NCBI GenBank assembly: GCA_947259575.1
Contig: CAMYMU010000046.1
Location: 124,001-188,000, forward strand
Length of the DNA: 64,000 nt
Direction: 5' to 3'
Source of the DNA: an uncultured Ectothiorhodospiraceae bacterium
GTDB taxonomy: Bacteria > Pseudomonadota > Gammaproteobacteria > UBA6429 > Thiohalophilaceae
Shown here one piece after another: positions 50,652-59,437 of this stretch; positions within the stretch are counted from its first letter, which is position 1, and every line of letters begins with the position of its first letter. A program made the position numbers and the translations under genes. The notes under the pieces are model-generated. The model was not told the origin of the DNA, did no database searches, and saw nothing but the letters and a program-made list of their open reading frames with translations.

Positions 50652-51059
50652 ATGTCAAAAAAACTATCAGATATCGAAGGTATAGGTGAAAGCTACGCAG
50701 AAAAACTCGTCGCCGCAGGAATCAATAATCAGGAAGCACTACTCAATAATGGCTCAACTGCAAAGGGCCGTAAGGAGTTGGCTGAAAAGGCAGGCGTTAG
50801 CGAAAAAAGATTATTAAACTGGTGTAATCGTGCTGACCTGGCACGCATCAAAGGCGTAGGCGAGGAATATGCCGATTTACTCGAACACGGTGGCGTCGAC
50901 ACTGTGCCCGAACTGGCACAACGCAACGCGGCTAACCTGCATGAGAAACTCAATGAAATTAACGAAGAAAAGAAGCTTGTGCGTCACACACCATCATTAA
51001 GCAAAATCGAAGATTGGGTGAAACAGGCAAAAGACTTGCCACGCGTGATCACTCATTAA
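50652..51059 (+). CDS. DUF4332 helix-hairpin-helix protein
   Basis: 135 residues from the ATG at 50652, with GGGAG 7 bases upstream. Two helix-hairpin-helix-like repeats: LSDIEGIGESYAEKLVAAGI and LARIKGVGEEYADLLEHGGV. This arrangement is that of DUF4332 proteins, thought to bind nucleic acid or act as scaffolds, though function is unproven. First gene of a three-gene operon with a DUF937 and a BON-LysM protein. Confidence 0.8.
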   Translation: MSKKLSDIEGIGESYAEKLVAAGINNQEALLNNGSTAKGRKELAEKAGVSEKRLLNWCNRADLARIKGVGEEYADLLEHGGVDTVPELAQRNAANLHEKLNEINEEKKLVRHTPSLSKIEDWVKQAKDLPRVITH

Positions 51060-51094
51060 AGGTCTGGCAGGCTATATATCAAAGGAGGACGCAA

Positions 51095-51508
51095 ATGGAT
51101 TTATTAAAAACAGCAACCGAGTTATTCATGAGTAATTCAAAGTCCAGCAATCTCGATACTGGATCCGTGATGAATGGTTTGAAAGGACTACTCGCAGATA
51201 AATCAGGAAACATCGACTTAGCAGGACTTGTCAGCAAATTTGGCACCAGTGGCTTGAGTTCATTAGTCACATCCTGGCTTGGTGACGGCGATAATGAAAA
51301 GTTGTCCACACAACAAATTACCGAAACCTTAGGTACGGACAAACTGGCTGGCTTTGCTACAAGCCTGGGCATGGACACCGACTCCGCAGCAAATGGACTC
51401 GCATCCATGATTCCACAAATGATCGATAAGTCCAGTAGCGGTGGTTCGTTACTAAACAATGACAGCCTAGGTAAAACGCTCGGCAGTCTCGGCGGATTAT
51501 TCAAATAA
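51095..51508 (+). CDS. YidB-like DUF937 family protein
   Basis: 137 residues from the ATG at 51095, preceded by AAAGGAGG. Ser/Gly/Leu-rich, with GLKGLLADKSGNIDLAGLV, FGTSGLSSLVTSWLGDGDN, and QQITETLGTDKLAGFA, the typical DUF937 repeat ending in LGSLGGLFK. Function unknown. Second gene of the operon; spacing 35 bases. Confidence 0.8.
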   Translation: MDLLKTATELFMSNSKSSNLDTGSVMNGLKGLLADKSGNIDLAGLVSKFGTSGLSSLVTSWLGDGDNEKLSTQQITETLGTDKLAGFATSLGMDTDSAANGLASMIPQMIDKSSSGGSLLNNDSLGKTLGSLGGLFK

Positions 51509-51542
51509 CAATCACACTTAACTATGATGAGAGGAAACGAAC

Positions 51543-51989
51543 ATGGGATTATTTGATTTTGTAACAGACATGGGTAAAAAGTTGTTTGGTAAAGATGATG
51601 ACCCTGCTGAAAAAATTCAGGCCGAGCTCGAAGCTAACAATCCTGGCATTGACGGTCTTGGCATTACTTTCAACGATAGCATCGTAAGCTTAGCCGGTAA
51701 GGCCAGCAGCGCGGCAGCAATGGAAAAAGCCGTATTGATCGCTGGTAATGTCCAGGGCGTCAAAGAAGTCGATATCAGCAAGCTGAGTGCACCCAAACAG
51801 GAAGCCAAGGTTGATTATTATACTGTGGCGAAAGGCGACACCCTATCTGGTATCGCTAAGAAAACACTAGGTAACGCGATGGATTATCCAAAACTATTTG
51901 AAGCCAATCGAGAAGTCATCAAAGACCCGGACCTGATCTATCCTGGTCAGAAGATTCGCATCCCGGTGCAGGAAGAGGTGACAGCATAA
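51543..51989 (+). CDS. Kbp/YgaU-like BON and LysM protein
   Basis: 148 residues, same size as E. coli YgaU (Kbp, a potassium-binding protein). Starts MGLFDFVTDMGKKLFG; BON domain about residues 25-90 (GITFNDSIVSLAGKA, VQGVKEVDIS) and LysM domain 96-144 (YTVAKGDTLSGIAKKTLGN; YPGQKIRIP). No signal peptide, which also fits Kbp. Ends at a strong terminator. Confidence 0.85.
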   Translation: MGLFDFVTDMGKKLFGKDDDPAEKIQAELEANNPGIDGLGITFNDSIVSLAGKASSAAAMEKAVLIAGNVQGVKEVDISKLSAPKQEAKVDYYTVAKGDTLSGIAKKTLGNAMDYPKLFEANREVIKDPDLIYPGQKIRIPVQEEVTA

Positions 51990-52003
51990 ACAGAAGTACC
52001 ACA

Positions 52004-52040
52004 AATGGGGCTGGTAAACATAGACCAGCCCCATTTTTAT
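52004..52040 (+). terminator. Rho-independent terminator after the Kbp-like gene
   Basis: Stem AAATGGGGCTGGT / ACCAGCCCCATTT (13 bp) with loop aaacatag, followed by TTTTTATT. Ends the DUF4332-DUF937-Kbp operon. Confidence 0.93.
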
Positions 52041-52117
52041 TGAGATTCTATATGTTATCGGACTTCACTTACTTCTTGAAAGTTATACGATTTACATCTT
52101 TTTACGGGTGATACTCA

Positions 52118-52223
52118 TACGATACCCATAGTCTTTTTGTAAGGTTTTATATAGACAAGAGTATGAAGAAGCTGAATCCCGGGTATCGTACCAATCAAAA
52201 ACTAATAGTAAGAGGGTATCGTA
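52118..52223. repeat. Three copies of the decamer GGGTATCGTA
   Basis: Copies at 52118-52127 (inverted), 52181-52190 and 52214-52223, all exact. They lie between the Kbp terminator and the convergent DUF3501 gene. An inverted pair could form a hairpin in RNA; two direct copies 33 bases apart could be protein sites. Confidence 0.55.
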
Positions 52224-52248
52224 GCCGAAATAACAAGTTCAGAGTTAT

Positions 52249-52833
52249 TTAGACGAAATCCGCCACCAATGAATCGCGTGAATCTGCAGGGATAGGTGCG
52301 AGTGTTTCAGTGTAAGCCTGATGTTCAATCCCCATAGAAATATCTTTGCCTAACTTGGCATCATTTACCATGTCATTGCTAAACTCAAAACGCATGAAGT
52401 GTACCGCTGAGGTTTTTTGTTCGTTATCACGCTCTAGGTCTTCATCGGCAATCGCGTAGACTTTGTCGTGGCCATTGACCTGGATCCAGACTTTGTCTTC
52501 GATGCCGATCATTTTTGCCAGGGCGTCACGGCGTTCGTTTTCATCACCGTATTCGATCATGAAGGTGGCTTTGAGGTTTTTGCCATCGGGGATCAGTGGA
52601 TTGTAGGCATTCAGTTCTTCCATGATGCCCTCTTCTTCAAAAATCTTTTCGATGCGCAGCATTTCCTGAATCTGGTATTGCATGGTCAGGCGATTTTCAA
52701 AATACAAGGTAGCGTGTTCGCCTAACTGGATCTTGCGAGGCTTTTTGTGGGCCAGTACCTGCTGACGAAACTCGGCGCGATTTTTTGCGTAGTCTTCCAG
52801 GCTCATTAAATCGTTTTTTGTTAGCTTGCTCAT
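52249..52833 (-). CDS. DUF3501 family protein
   Basis: 194 residues. Pattern LTKNDLMSLEDYAKNRAEFR, YFENRLTMQYQIQEMLRIE, and MRFEFSNDMVNDA fits DUF3501 as I recall it. It usually lies next to a rubrerythrin and an Fe-S oxidoreductase, as here. Biochemical function unknown. 13 bases after the oxidoreductase stop. Confidence 0.78.
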   Translation of the reverse strand: MSKLTKNDLMSLEDYAKNRAEFRQQVLAHKKPRKIQLGEHATLYFENRLTMQYQIQEMLRIEKIFEEEGIMEELNAYNPLIPDGKNLKATFMIEYGDENERRDALAKMIGIEDKVWIQVNGHDKVYAIADEDLERDNEQKTSAVHFMRFEFSNDMVNDAKLGKDISMGIEHQAYTETLAPIPADSRDSLVADFV

Positions 52834-52846
52834 CGATATATCTCTT

Positions 52847-54181
52847 TTAAATTCCGTAGGCTTGTCTTAACAGTGTAATGGGATGTGTGGTTTCACTGCC
52901 ATCGTCCATTGCGTTTTCGATGTGACGGCCAGCCATGGCGCAGTCACTGGTATAGTGATCGGCTTTCAATTCCTTTACTTTTCTTACGACGGGTTTGACG
53001 ATTTTCATCGAGACCTCATGGAATTCTTTTTTCACCGCATAGGTGCCGTCGTGGCCAGAGCAACGCTCGATCGCCTCGACCTCGGTGTCGGGGATCAGTT
53101 GCAGGACATCACGGGTTTTCAAACCGATCTTTTGTACCCGTTGGTGGCAGGCAACTTGATAAGCAATTTTGCCCAGCGACTTATTGAAGTCTGTGCGTAA
53201 CAAGTTATCTTTATGGCGCAGCATTAAATATTCAAACGGGTCGTACATCGCCTCTTTCACTTTCTGTACCTGTTCATCGTCCGGGAACATGAGAGGTAAC
53301 TCTTGTTTAAACATCAACACACAGGATGGCACCGGCGCAATGATGTCCCAGCCTTCGTCGACTAATTTAGCTAATGCGGGGATGTTGACTTCTTTTGCCT
53401 TGGCAACTGCCTCGATATCACCGAGCTCCAGCTTGGGCATGCCACAACAACGCTCTTTATCGACCAGGCGAATCGCAATATCGTTGTGTTCAAATACGGC
53501 CTGGAGATCATCACCGAGATGCGGTTCATTATAATTGCCGTAACAGGTGGCAAAGATCGCAACTTTGCCCGAGGTCTTCTCCCCTGCTTTCGCGGTGACA
53601 TCAGCGGAGGGTTTAAAGGCTTTTCGTAATGTCTTGCTGTGATACTCGGGTACTTTTGCATTCTCATGTACACCAAAGGCTTGCAGGGCTTTGCGGAATA
53701 CCGGCATTTTGTTTGCGGTGTTCACCATGTTAACCATCACCGGGATGCTCGCTAATTTGCCGACCGCATCGGTGCTGCTGAGTATTTTATTTCTCACACT
53801 CGTACCATGCTTTTTAAAGTGCACGGCCTTGGCGCGCAGCATGAGATGAGGAAAATCAACATTCCAATCGTGGGGTGGTACGTAGGGACACTTGACCAGA
53901 TAACACAGGTCACAGAGATAACAGTGATCGACGACTTTCCAGTAATCTTGCTTGGCGACACCATCGACTTCAAAGGTCTCGGATTCATCGACTAAATCAA
54001 ATAGAGTTGGAAAGGCATTGCAAAGGCTCACACAGCGGCGGCATCCATGACAGATGTCATATACCCGTTCCAGTTCTTCAAACAATTGTTCTTCGTTGTA
54101 AAACTCGGGGTCTTGCCAATTGATTGGATGACGGGTGGGTGCTTCGAGACTGCCTTCGCGTTGACTTCCGCTTGTACTCAT
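52847..54181 (-). CDS. Fe-S oxidoreductase, heterodisulfide-reductase/GlpC-like
   Basis: 444 residues. Two 4Fe-4S motifs: CHGCRRCVSLCNAFP and CYLCDLCYLVKCPYVPP; two CCG-type domains with FATCYGNYNEP, ERCCGMPKLELG, ACHQRVQKIG and CSGHDGTYAV. Similar to the C subunit of anaerobic glycerol-3-phosphate dehydrogenase and HdrD. No catalytic flavoprotein partner nearby. Electron donor or acceptor of the adjacent rubrerythrin is a reasonable inference. Confidence 0.82.
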   Translation of the reverse strand: MSTSGSQREGSLEAPTRHPINWQDPEFYNEEQLFEELERVYDICHGCRRCVSLCNAFPTLFDLVDESETFEVDGVAKQDYWKVVDHCYLCDLCYLVKCPYVPPHDWNVDFPHLMLRAKAVHFKKHGTSVRNKILSSTDAVGKLASIPVMVNMVNTANKMPVFRKALQAFGVHENAKVPEYHSKTLRKAFKPSADVTAKAGEKTSGKVAIFATCYGNYNEPHLGDDLQAVFEHNDIAIRLVDKERCCGMPKLELGDIEAVAKAKEVNIPALAKLVDEGWDIIAPVPSCVLMFKQELPLMFPDDEQVQKVKEAMYDPFEYLMLRHKDNLLRTDFNKSLGKIAYQVACHQRVQKIGLKTRDVLQLIPDTEVEAIERCSGHDGTYAVKKEFHEVSMKIVKPVVRKVKELKADHYTSDCAMAGRHIENAMDDGSETTHPITLLRQAYGI

Positions 54182-54227
54182 TTTCCTATGCTACTCATAA
54201 TCGGGACTCCTGATTTAAGTTCCAACA

Positions 54228-54258
54228 CTCCCCCCAGGTTTTAACAACCCGGGGGGAG
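54228..54258 (-). promoter_or_regulatory. Strong intercistronic hairpin between rubrerythrin and oxidoreductase genes
   Basis: Stem of 8 bp, CTCCCCCC / GGGGGGAG (54228-54235, 54251-54258), extended by GGTT/AACC after one mismatch. There is no T-run after it on the minus strand, so it is more likely a mRNA stability or attenuation element than a full terminator. It would allow more rubrerythrin than downstream products. Confidence 0.55.
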
Positions 54259-54288
54259 ATAGGAATATTCACTAACTGGTAGTGATAC

Positions 54289-54711
54289 TTAGCCGTCCAG
54301 GTTATCTAACGCTTTCTGGAAACGGTTGGCGTGTGAACGCTCAGCCTTTGCTAAGGTTTCAAACCAGTCCGCGATTTCATCAAAGTTTTCATCACGTGCT
54401 GATTTAGCCATGCCTGGATACATGTCGGTGTACTCGTGAGTCTCACCGGCAATCGAGGCCTTCAGGTTATCGCTGGTTCCACCAATTGGCAGGCCAGTAG
54501 CGGGATCGCCGGTTTGCTCGAGGTATTCAAGGTGTCCGTGTGCATGGCCTGTCTCACCTTCCGCAGTTGAACGGAATACAGCGGCAACGTCGTTATAACC
54601 TTCTACGTCGGCTTTTGATGCGAAGTAAAGATAGCGACGGTTTGCTTGAGATTCGCCAGCGAAGGCGTCCTTCAGATTTTGTTCGGTCTTGCTGCCTTTT
54701 AAATCGGCCAT
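54289..54711 (-). CDS. Rubrerythrin (ferritin-like domain, no rubredoxin domain)
   Basis: 140 residues. Diiron ligands in [39 protein letters not shown], and [11 protein letters not shown]. The usual C-terminal rubredoxin (two CxxC) is absent, so it is the short erythrin type that reduces peroxide using other electron donors. AGGTAATAAAA precedes the ATG (GGAGG at 54721-54725). Head of the oxidoreductase/DUF3501 cluster. Confidence 0.9.
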   Translation of the reverse strand: MADLKGSKTEQNLKDAFAGESQANRRYLYFASKADVEGYNDVAAVFRSTAEGETGHAHGHLEYLEQTGDPATGLPIGGTSDNLKASIAGETHEYTDMYPGMAKSARDENFDEIADWFETLAKAERSHANRFQKALDNLDG

Positions 54712-54765
54712 TTTTATTACCTCCAGATTGTGTTTATAAAGTCTGCTTTCGCAGGAAATTCCGTT

Positions 54766-54782
54766 TTTAGACTGAGTCTAAA
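54766..54782. promoter_or_regulatory. Candidate operator 1 of the rubrerythrin promoter
   Basis: Perfect palindrome TTTAGACT-G-AGTCTAAA. It lies just downstream of the predicted start of transcription. The 7-1-7 core TTAGACT-n-AGTCTAA has the same geometry as Fur/PerR-family boxes, though the sequence is not a canonical Fur or PerR box. Confidence 0.65.
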
Positions 54783-54793
54783 TCGTACAGAGA

Positions 54794-54822
54794 AAGATAG
54801 TCGAGGTGCAAGATACTGTCAA
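54794..54822 (-). promoter_or_regulatory. Rubrerythrin promoter
   Basis: Minus strand: -35 TTGACA (54817-54822), 17-base spacer, -10 TATCTT (54794-54799). Start of transcription expected near 54787, with operator 1 just after it and operator 2 over the -35. Confidence 0.75.
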
Positions 54823-54835
54823 GACTTATTCTAAA
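54819..54835. promoter_or_regulatory. Candidate operator 2 of the rubrerythrin promoter
   Basis: Same 17-position pattern as operator 1 with 13 matches (AGACT-t-ATTCTAAA half clear). Overlaps the -35 box, 53 bases centre to centre from operator 1, about five helical turns. Confidence 0.5.
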
Positions 54836-54839
54836 TTGC

Positions 54840-55025
54840 CATGATGTTGATCAGCATCGCGCGTTTTGCTGGCTAAGCCTACCGCTGAGTTGTCCCCCCT
54901 TCAACGTTATAGAGATTAAGGCTAAAAGCATGGGACTAGCGACGCCCCCATTGAAGCCAGGCGCGGTTTCGGATACCTTAGCGACCTTTCCAACACCCAG
55001 AATAAGCTAGGAAGATTACCAAACG
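54840..55025. other. Upstream region of xseB, divergent from rubrerythrin
   Basis: Contains a near-palindrome GATGTTGATCAGCATC (54842-54857) and presumably the xseB promoter. No riboswitch or further gene is visible. Confidence 0.35.
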
Positions 55026-55337
55026 ATGGCCGCAAAAAAGACAGCAGCAAAGAAAACCACCTCCAGGAAAGCAACCGCTTCAGTTGACGCCGACTCAGTC
55101 AATTTTGAAAAGGCCATGAATGAACTGGAGACACTGGTTGCCAATATGGAAAAAGGTGAGCACAGCCTGGAAGCGTCTTTAAAAGACTTCGAGCGCGGGG
55201 TTGAGTTGACCCGTATCTGCCAGTCGGCACTCAAAGAGGCCGAACAAAAGGTTCAGATCCTCTCCCAGAAAATGGGATCAGGAAATATGGGTGAAGAGAG
55301 TTTGGTGCCGTTTGACGAAGAAGACCTCGACGCGTGA
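55026..55337 (+). CDS. xseB: Exodeoxyribonuclease VII small subunit
   Basis: 103 residues. Lys/Ala-rich N-terminal extension (AAKKTAAKKTTSRKA) then the family core NFEKAMNELETLVANMEKGEHSLEASLKDFERGVELTR (split) and QSALKEAEQKV. Partner of XseA at 5937. First of xseB-ispA-dxs. Overlaps ispA by 4 bases. The basic extension is longer than in E. coli XseB (80 residues). Confidence 0.94.
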   Translation: MAAKKTAAKKTTSRKATASVDADSVNFEKAMNELETLVANMEKGEHSLEASLKDFERGVELTRICQSALKEAEQKVQILSQKMGSGNMGEESLVPFDEEDLDA

Positions 55338-56236
55338 CATTACAGCAAGAGAAAGCCAATTGGCAGGCACGCGTTGATGCCAGTCTGGATCGCTGGTTGC
55401 CGAAAGAGACTATCGAACCCGAGCAGCTTCATACCGCGATGCGCTATGCGGTATTTAATGGCGGTAAACGCATTCGGCCCGTTTTAGTCTACGCCGCGGG
55501 TCTGGCGGTGAATTCTCCGATCGAGATGCTGGACCATGCGGCCAGTGCGGTGGAGTGCATCCACGCCTATTCCCTGATTCACGATGACCTACCGGCGATG
55601 GACGATGACGATCTGCGCCGCGGCAAGCCGACCTGCCATAAAGCCTTCGATGAGGCGACTGCGATTCTGGCCGGCGATGCCTTGCAGGCCCTGTCTTTTC
55701 ATATTCTTAGCCATGGCCTTGATCAACCGATCCCGGCTGACACTCGCCTGGAGATGATCGATCTGTTGGCCATCGCCAGTGGCTCCCGCGGCATGGCCGG
55801 TGGCCAGGCGATTGACCTGGCGGCTGTTGGCAAAGCGATCAACGAGGCTGAGCTGGAGAACATGCACATCCATAAAACCGGGGCGCTGATCCGCGCTAGC
55901 GTTAAATTGGGTGCGCTTTGTGGATCTGGGGGTGCGCCAGGGCTGGATCCAGAAAAACTACGCAAACTGGATCACTACGCCAAATGCATTGGCCTCGCTT
56001 TCCAGATTACTGATGATATTCTCGATGAGACGGCCGATACCGAAGTCCTGGGCAAAACCCAGGGGGCAGATCGTGCTTTGAACAAACCCACTTACCCCAG
56101 TATTCTTGGTCTGGATGCCTCCCGCGAGCTGGCAAAAGAACTGATCGATGATGCGATTAGCTCTCTGAGTGGGTTTGACGACCAGGCGGAGGCATTGCGT
56201 GATATCGCTACTTATATACTAGAGCGCTCACATTAG
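55334..56236 (+). CDS. ispA: Geranyl/farnesyl diphosphate synthase
   Basis: 300 residues with a GTG start at 55334 overlapping the xseB stop. First Asp-rich motif IHDDLPAMDDDDLRRGKP, second Asp-rich motif QITDDILDETAD, and GGKRIRPVLVYAAG. Condenses IPP with DMAPP/GPP to FPP. Upstream of dxs in the usual arrangement. Confidence 0.95.
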   Translation: MTLQQEKANWQARVDASLDRWLPKETIEPEQLHTAMRYAVFNGGKRIRPVLVYAAGLAVNSPIEMLDHAASAVECIHAYSLIHDDLPAMDDDDLRRGKPTCHKAFDEATAILAGDALQALSFHILSHGLDQPIPADTRLEMIDLLAIASGSRGMAGGQAIDLAAVGKAINEAELENMHIHKTGALIRASVKLGALCGSGGAPGLDPEKLRKLDHYAKCIGLAFQITDDILDETADTEVLGKTQGADRALNKPTYPSILGLDASRELAKELIDDAISSLSGFDDQAEALRDIATYILERSH

Positions 56237-56322
56237 GTATTTTTATCGCCTAATCGGTTTTATCACTTTGCGAATTCCCTCTCAACGCATACTATATATA
56301 CTTAACTAACCGCGAATTCCTC

Positions 56323-58227
56323 ATGAGCCAGCCAACTTACCCACTTTTAAATTTAATTGACGATCCTGCGCAGCTGCGCGAGTTACCTGTGGAGCAACTG
56401 GATCAGTTGGCCGAAGAATTACGCCAATATCTTATTCACACGGTCAGTGATACCGGCGGCCATCTGGCAGCAGGCCTGGGTACTGTTGAGCTCACCGTTG
56501 CCCTGCACTACGTGTTTAATACTCCGGTCGATAAATTAGTGTGGGATGTCGGCCACCAGACTTATCCGCACAAAATCCTCACCGGTCGTCGTGATCAGAT
56601 GTCGAGCATGCGCAAGAAAGGCGGTTTGTCCGGATTCCCGAAAAGAGACGAAAGCCCCTATGATGCCTTTGGGGTGGGTCACTCCAGCACCTCGATTAGT
56701 GCTGCACTGGGCATGGCCCTGGCGGCCAAAAAACAGGAAAAAGATACGCAAGTCGTGGCGGTGATTGGTGACGGCGCGATGACCGCGGGGATGGCCTTCG
56801 AGGCCTTGAACCATGCCGGTGATCTGGATGCCAATCTGCTGGTCATCCTTAACGATAATGACATGTCGATCTCACCCAATGTTGGTGCCCTCTCCAACCA
56901 CCTGGCGCGTATCCTCTCCGGATCACTTTACTCAAGCATGCGCGAAGGCAGTCGCAAGGTACTGAGTGTGATGCCCTCGGTCTGGGAACTGGCGAAGAAG
57001 ACAGAAGAACATATGAAGGGCATGGTGGTGCCCGGCACCCTGTTTGAAGAACTTGGTTTTAACTACATCGGCCCGGTCGATGGCCACGACATCAATACCC
57101 TGGTCAAGACTCTAAAAAACCTGTCCAAGCTCAAAGGCCCACGCTTTTTACATATCGTCACCAAGAAGGGCAAAGGCTTTCAACCCGCTGAGGAAAATCC
57201 CTGCACCTACCACGGCGTCGGTAAGTTTCACCCTGAATCGGGCAAGCTGGAAAAATCAGCGCCGAAGGGCCCAACCTACACCCAGGTATTCAGTGATTGG
57301 CTATGTGACATGGCCGCAAAAGATGAACGACTGGTAGGTATCACCCCCGCCATGCGTGAAGGCTCCGGTCTGGTGAAATTTTCCGAGTTACACCCGGATC
57401 GCTATTTCGATGTCGGTATCGCCGAGCAACATGCGGTTACCCTGGCGGCCGGTCTGGCCTGCGAAGGGGTGAAACCCGTGGTCGCGATCTATTCGACCTT
57501 CCTGCAACGTGCCTATGATCAACTTATCCACGATGTCGCCCTGCAAAACCTGCCGGTCCTGTTCGCGATTGATCGGGCCGGTGTGGTGGGTCCGGATGGT
57601 TCTACCCATGCCGGTAGTTTTGATCTGAGCTATATGCGCTGTATCCCGAACATGATGATCATGGCCCCCGCCGATGAAAATGAGTGCCGTCAGTTACTTA
57701 GCACCGGCTTCCATCACGATGGTCCAGCTGCAGTGCGATATCCCCGTGGCCAGGGACTGGGTGTCGACGTCACCGATTCCCTCGATCCCCTGCCGATTGG
57801 CAAGGGTCAGCAACAACGCGATGGGAGTTCGGTTGCGATACTTTCATTCGGCAGTTTACTAGGTGAAGCCACCCAGGCGGCTGACGTGATGAATGCCAGC
57901 CTGGCCAATATGCGCTTCATCAAACCGCTGGATGAAGAGCTGATCCTGCAGCTGGCGAAAGACCATGAGTTTTTAGTGACAATAGAAGACAATACCGCTC
58001 TGGGCGGCGCGGGCAGTGCCGTCAATGAGTTCCTGCTCAATGCGGGCATCACGATCCCTGTGCTGAATCTTGGCTTACCGGATAAATTCCTGGCCCACGG
58101 TACCCAGACCGAGGTTTTAGCAGAGGCAGAATTGAGCGCAGATGGTATAATCCGCCGCGTGGAAGCCTTTTTACATGCGAATTCGCAAGTCAAACACACC
58201 ACACAAACACCGCTTTTCCGAGTATAA
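56323..58227 (+). CDS. dxs: 1-deoxy-D-xylulose-5-phosphate synthase
   Basis: 634 residues. Thiamine-diphosphate enzyme making DXP for isoprenoids, thiamine and pyridoxal. [20 protein letters not shown]-binding [18 protein letters not shown] with ILNDNDMSI, catalytic [14 protein letters not shown], and [15 protein letters not shown]. In contrast ispG is not in the window. Separated by 86 bases from ispA. Confidence 0.97.
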   Translation: MSQPTYPLLNLIDDPAQLRELPVEQLDQLAEELRQYLIHTVSDTGGHLAAGLGTVELTVALHYVFNTPVDKLVWDVGHQTYPHKILTGRRDQMSSMRKKGGLSGFPKRDESPYDAFGVGHSSTSISAALGMALAAKKQEKDTQVVAVIGDGAMTAGMAFEALNHAGDLDANLLVILNDNDMSISPNVGALSNHLARILSGSLYSSMREGSRKVLSVMPSVWELAKKTEEHMKGMVVPGTLFEELGFNYIGPVDGHDINTLVKTLKNLSKLKGPRFLHIVTKKGKGFQPAEENPCTYHGVGKFHPESGKLEKSAPKGPTYTQVFSDWLCDMAAKDERLVGITPAMREGSGLVKFSELHPDRYFDVGIAEQHAVTLAAGLACEGVKPVVAIYSTFLQRAYDQLIHDVALQNLPVLFAIDRAGVVGPDGSTHAGSFDLSYMRCIPNMMIMAPADENECRQLLSTGFHHDGPAAVRYPRGQGLGVDVTDSLDPLPIGKGQQQRDGSSVAILSFGSLLGEATQAADVMNASLANMRFIKPLDEELILQLAKDHEFLVTIEDNTALGGAGSAVNEFLLNAGITIPVLNLGLPDKFLAHGTQTEVLAEAELSADGIIRRVEAFLHANSQVKHTTQTPLFRV

Positions 58228-58242
58228 TCGTAGGATATTTTT

Positions 58243-58626
58243 ATGGCTGGCCGTTATCGGATGAAAATTGTGACCGATTTTGCTGCTGCACATTTGTTGC
58301 GTGGCTATCCGGGAGTTTGTAGTCGTTTACACGGCCATAACTGGAAAGTAGATGTGGAAGTCTCCGCCAGCGAGCTCGACGAGATCGGCATGGGTATGGA
58401 CTTTCGGGACATCAAGGCGGGAACCAACAAGTTAATTGGTGCATTAGATCACAGGAATCTAAATGACATACCGCCCTTTGATGAGATAAACCCCACTGCT
58501 GAAAATATTGCAGCATACATCTACAAGGGTTTGAGCGAAGAATTAAACAATGAACGTGTCAATGTTCATGCGGTTACGATTTGGGAAACCGATCGCGCAT
58601 GCGTGACATATTCAGAGGATGAATAA
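58243..58626 (+). CDS. queD: 6-carboxy-5,6,7,8-tetrahydropterin synthase (QueD/PTPS family)
   Basis: 127 residues. Zinc-binding His in [22 protein letters not shown] (split; three His), catalytic Cys in GVCSRLHGH and the Asp-His pair ALDHRNLND. Second step of queuosine synthesis. The product of the next gene, FolE2, makes its substrate. Overlaps folE2 by up to 8 bases. Confidence 0.9.
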   Translation: MAGRYRMKIVTDFAAAHLLRGYPGVCSRLHGHNWKVDVEVSASELDEIGMGMDFRDIKAGTNKLIGALDHRNLNDIPPFDEINPTAENIAAYIYKGLSEELNNERVNVHAVTIWETDRACVTYSEDE

Positions 58627-58627
58627 C

Positions 58628-59437
58628 ATGAACAGCAAGGTAAGTGAACTCGTGATTGAAGACGTACAAAACAGAGCTGACACCCGTAATATCCCAATCA
58701 ATAAAGTTGGGATCAAAGATATTCGTCATCCTGTCCGTGTACGTGATCGTAGTGGTGGTGAACAACACACAATCGCTAACTTCAATATGTATGTGAACTT
58801 ACCGCATAACTTCAAAGGCACGCACATGTCTCGCTTTGTTGAGATCCTGCATCATCATGAGCATGAGATTACTGTGAAGTCGTTTAAAGAGATGTTGTCT
58901 GAAATGACCGATCGTCTAGAGGCAGGTTCAGGTCATATCGAAATGAACTTCCCCTACTTCATTAGCAAGAAGGCACCTGTCTCAGGTGTCGAAAGTTTGA
59001 TGGACTACGATGTTTCTTTTGTCGGTGAAATCCATGATGGCAAGCCTGAAACAATTGTAAAAGTTGTTGTACCGGTCACCAGTCTTTGCCCTTGTTCAAA
59101 GAAAATTTCTGAGCGTGGTGCACATAATCAGCGTTCACATGTGACGGTCACTGCGCGCATCGCTGAATTTGTCTGGATTGAAGAGTTGATTGATATCGTC
59201 GAGCAAGAGGCCTCTTGCGAACTATATGGGCTATTAAAGCGTCCCGACGAAAAGAATGTGACTGAACGTGCCTATGACAATCCAAAGTTTGTTGAAGATA
59301 TGGTGCGCGATGTTGCTGCGCGATTAAATAGCGACGATCGTGTTAGCTATTATGTGGTTGAATCAGAAAACTTTGAGTCAATCCATAACCACTCTGCTTA
59401 CGCGCTGATTGAAAAAGATAAATCTAAAGAAGATTAA
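58628..59437 (+). CDS. folE2: GTP cyclohydrolase FolE2 (COG1469 type)
   Basis: 269 residues from the ATG at 58628, 9 bases after AGAGG; the ATG at 58619 has no spacing. Signatures: [32 protein letters not shown], active-site Cys in [23 protein letters not shown] (split). FolE2 makes 7,8-dihydroneopterin triphosphate and tolerates low zinc. It feeds both folate and QueD. The stop overlaps that of the convergent exported protein gene. Confidence 0.94.
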   Translation: MNSKVSELVIEDVQNRADTRNIPINKVGIKDIRHPVRVRDRSGGEQHTIANFNMYVNLPHNFKGTHMSRFVEILHHHEHEITVKSFKEMLSEMTDRLEAGSGHIEMNFPYFISKKAPVSGVESLMDYDVSFVGEIHDGKPETIVKVVVPVTSLCPCSKKISERGAHNQRSHVTVTARIAEFVWIEELIDIVEQEASCELYGLLKRPDEKNVTERAYDNPKFVEDMVRDVAARLNSDDRVSYYVVESENFESIHNHSAYALIEKDKSKED

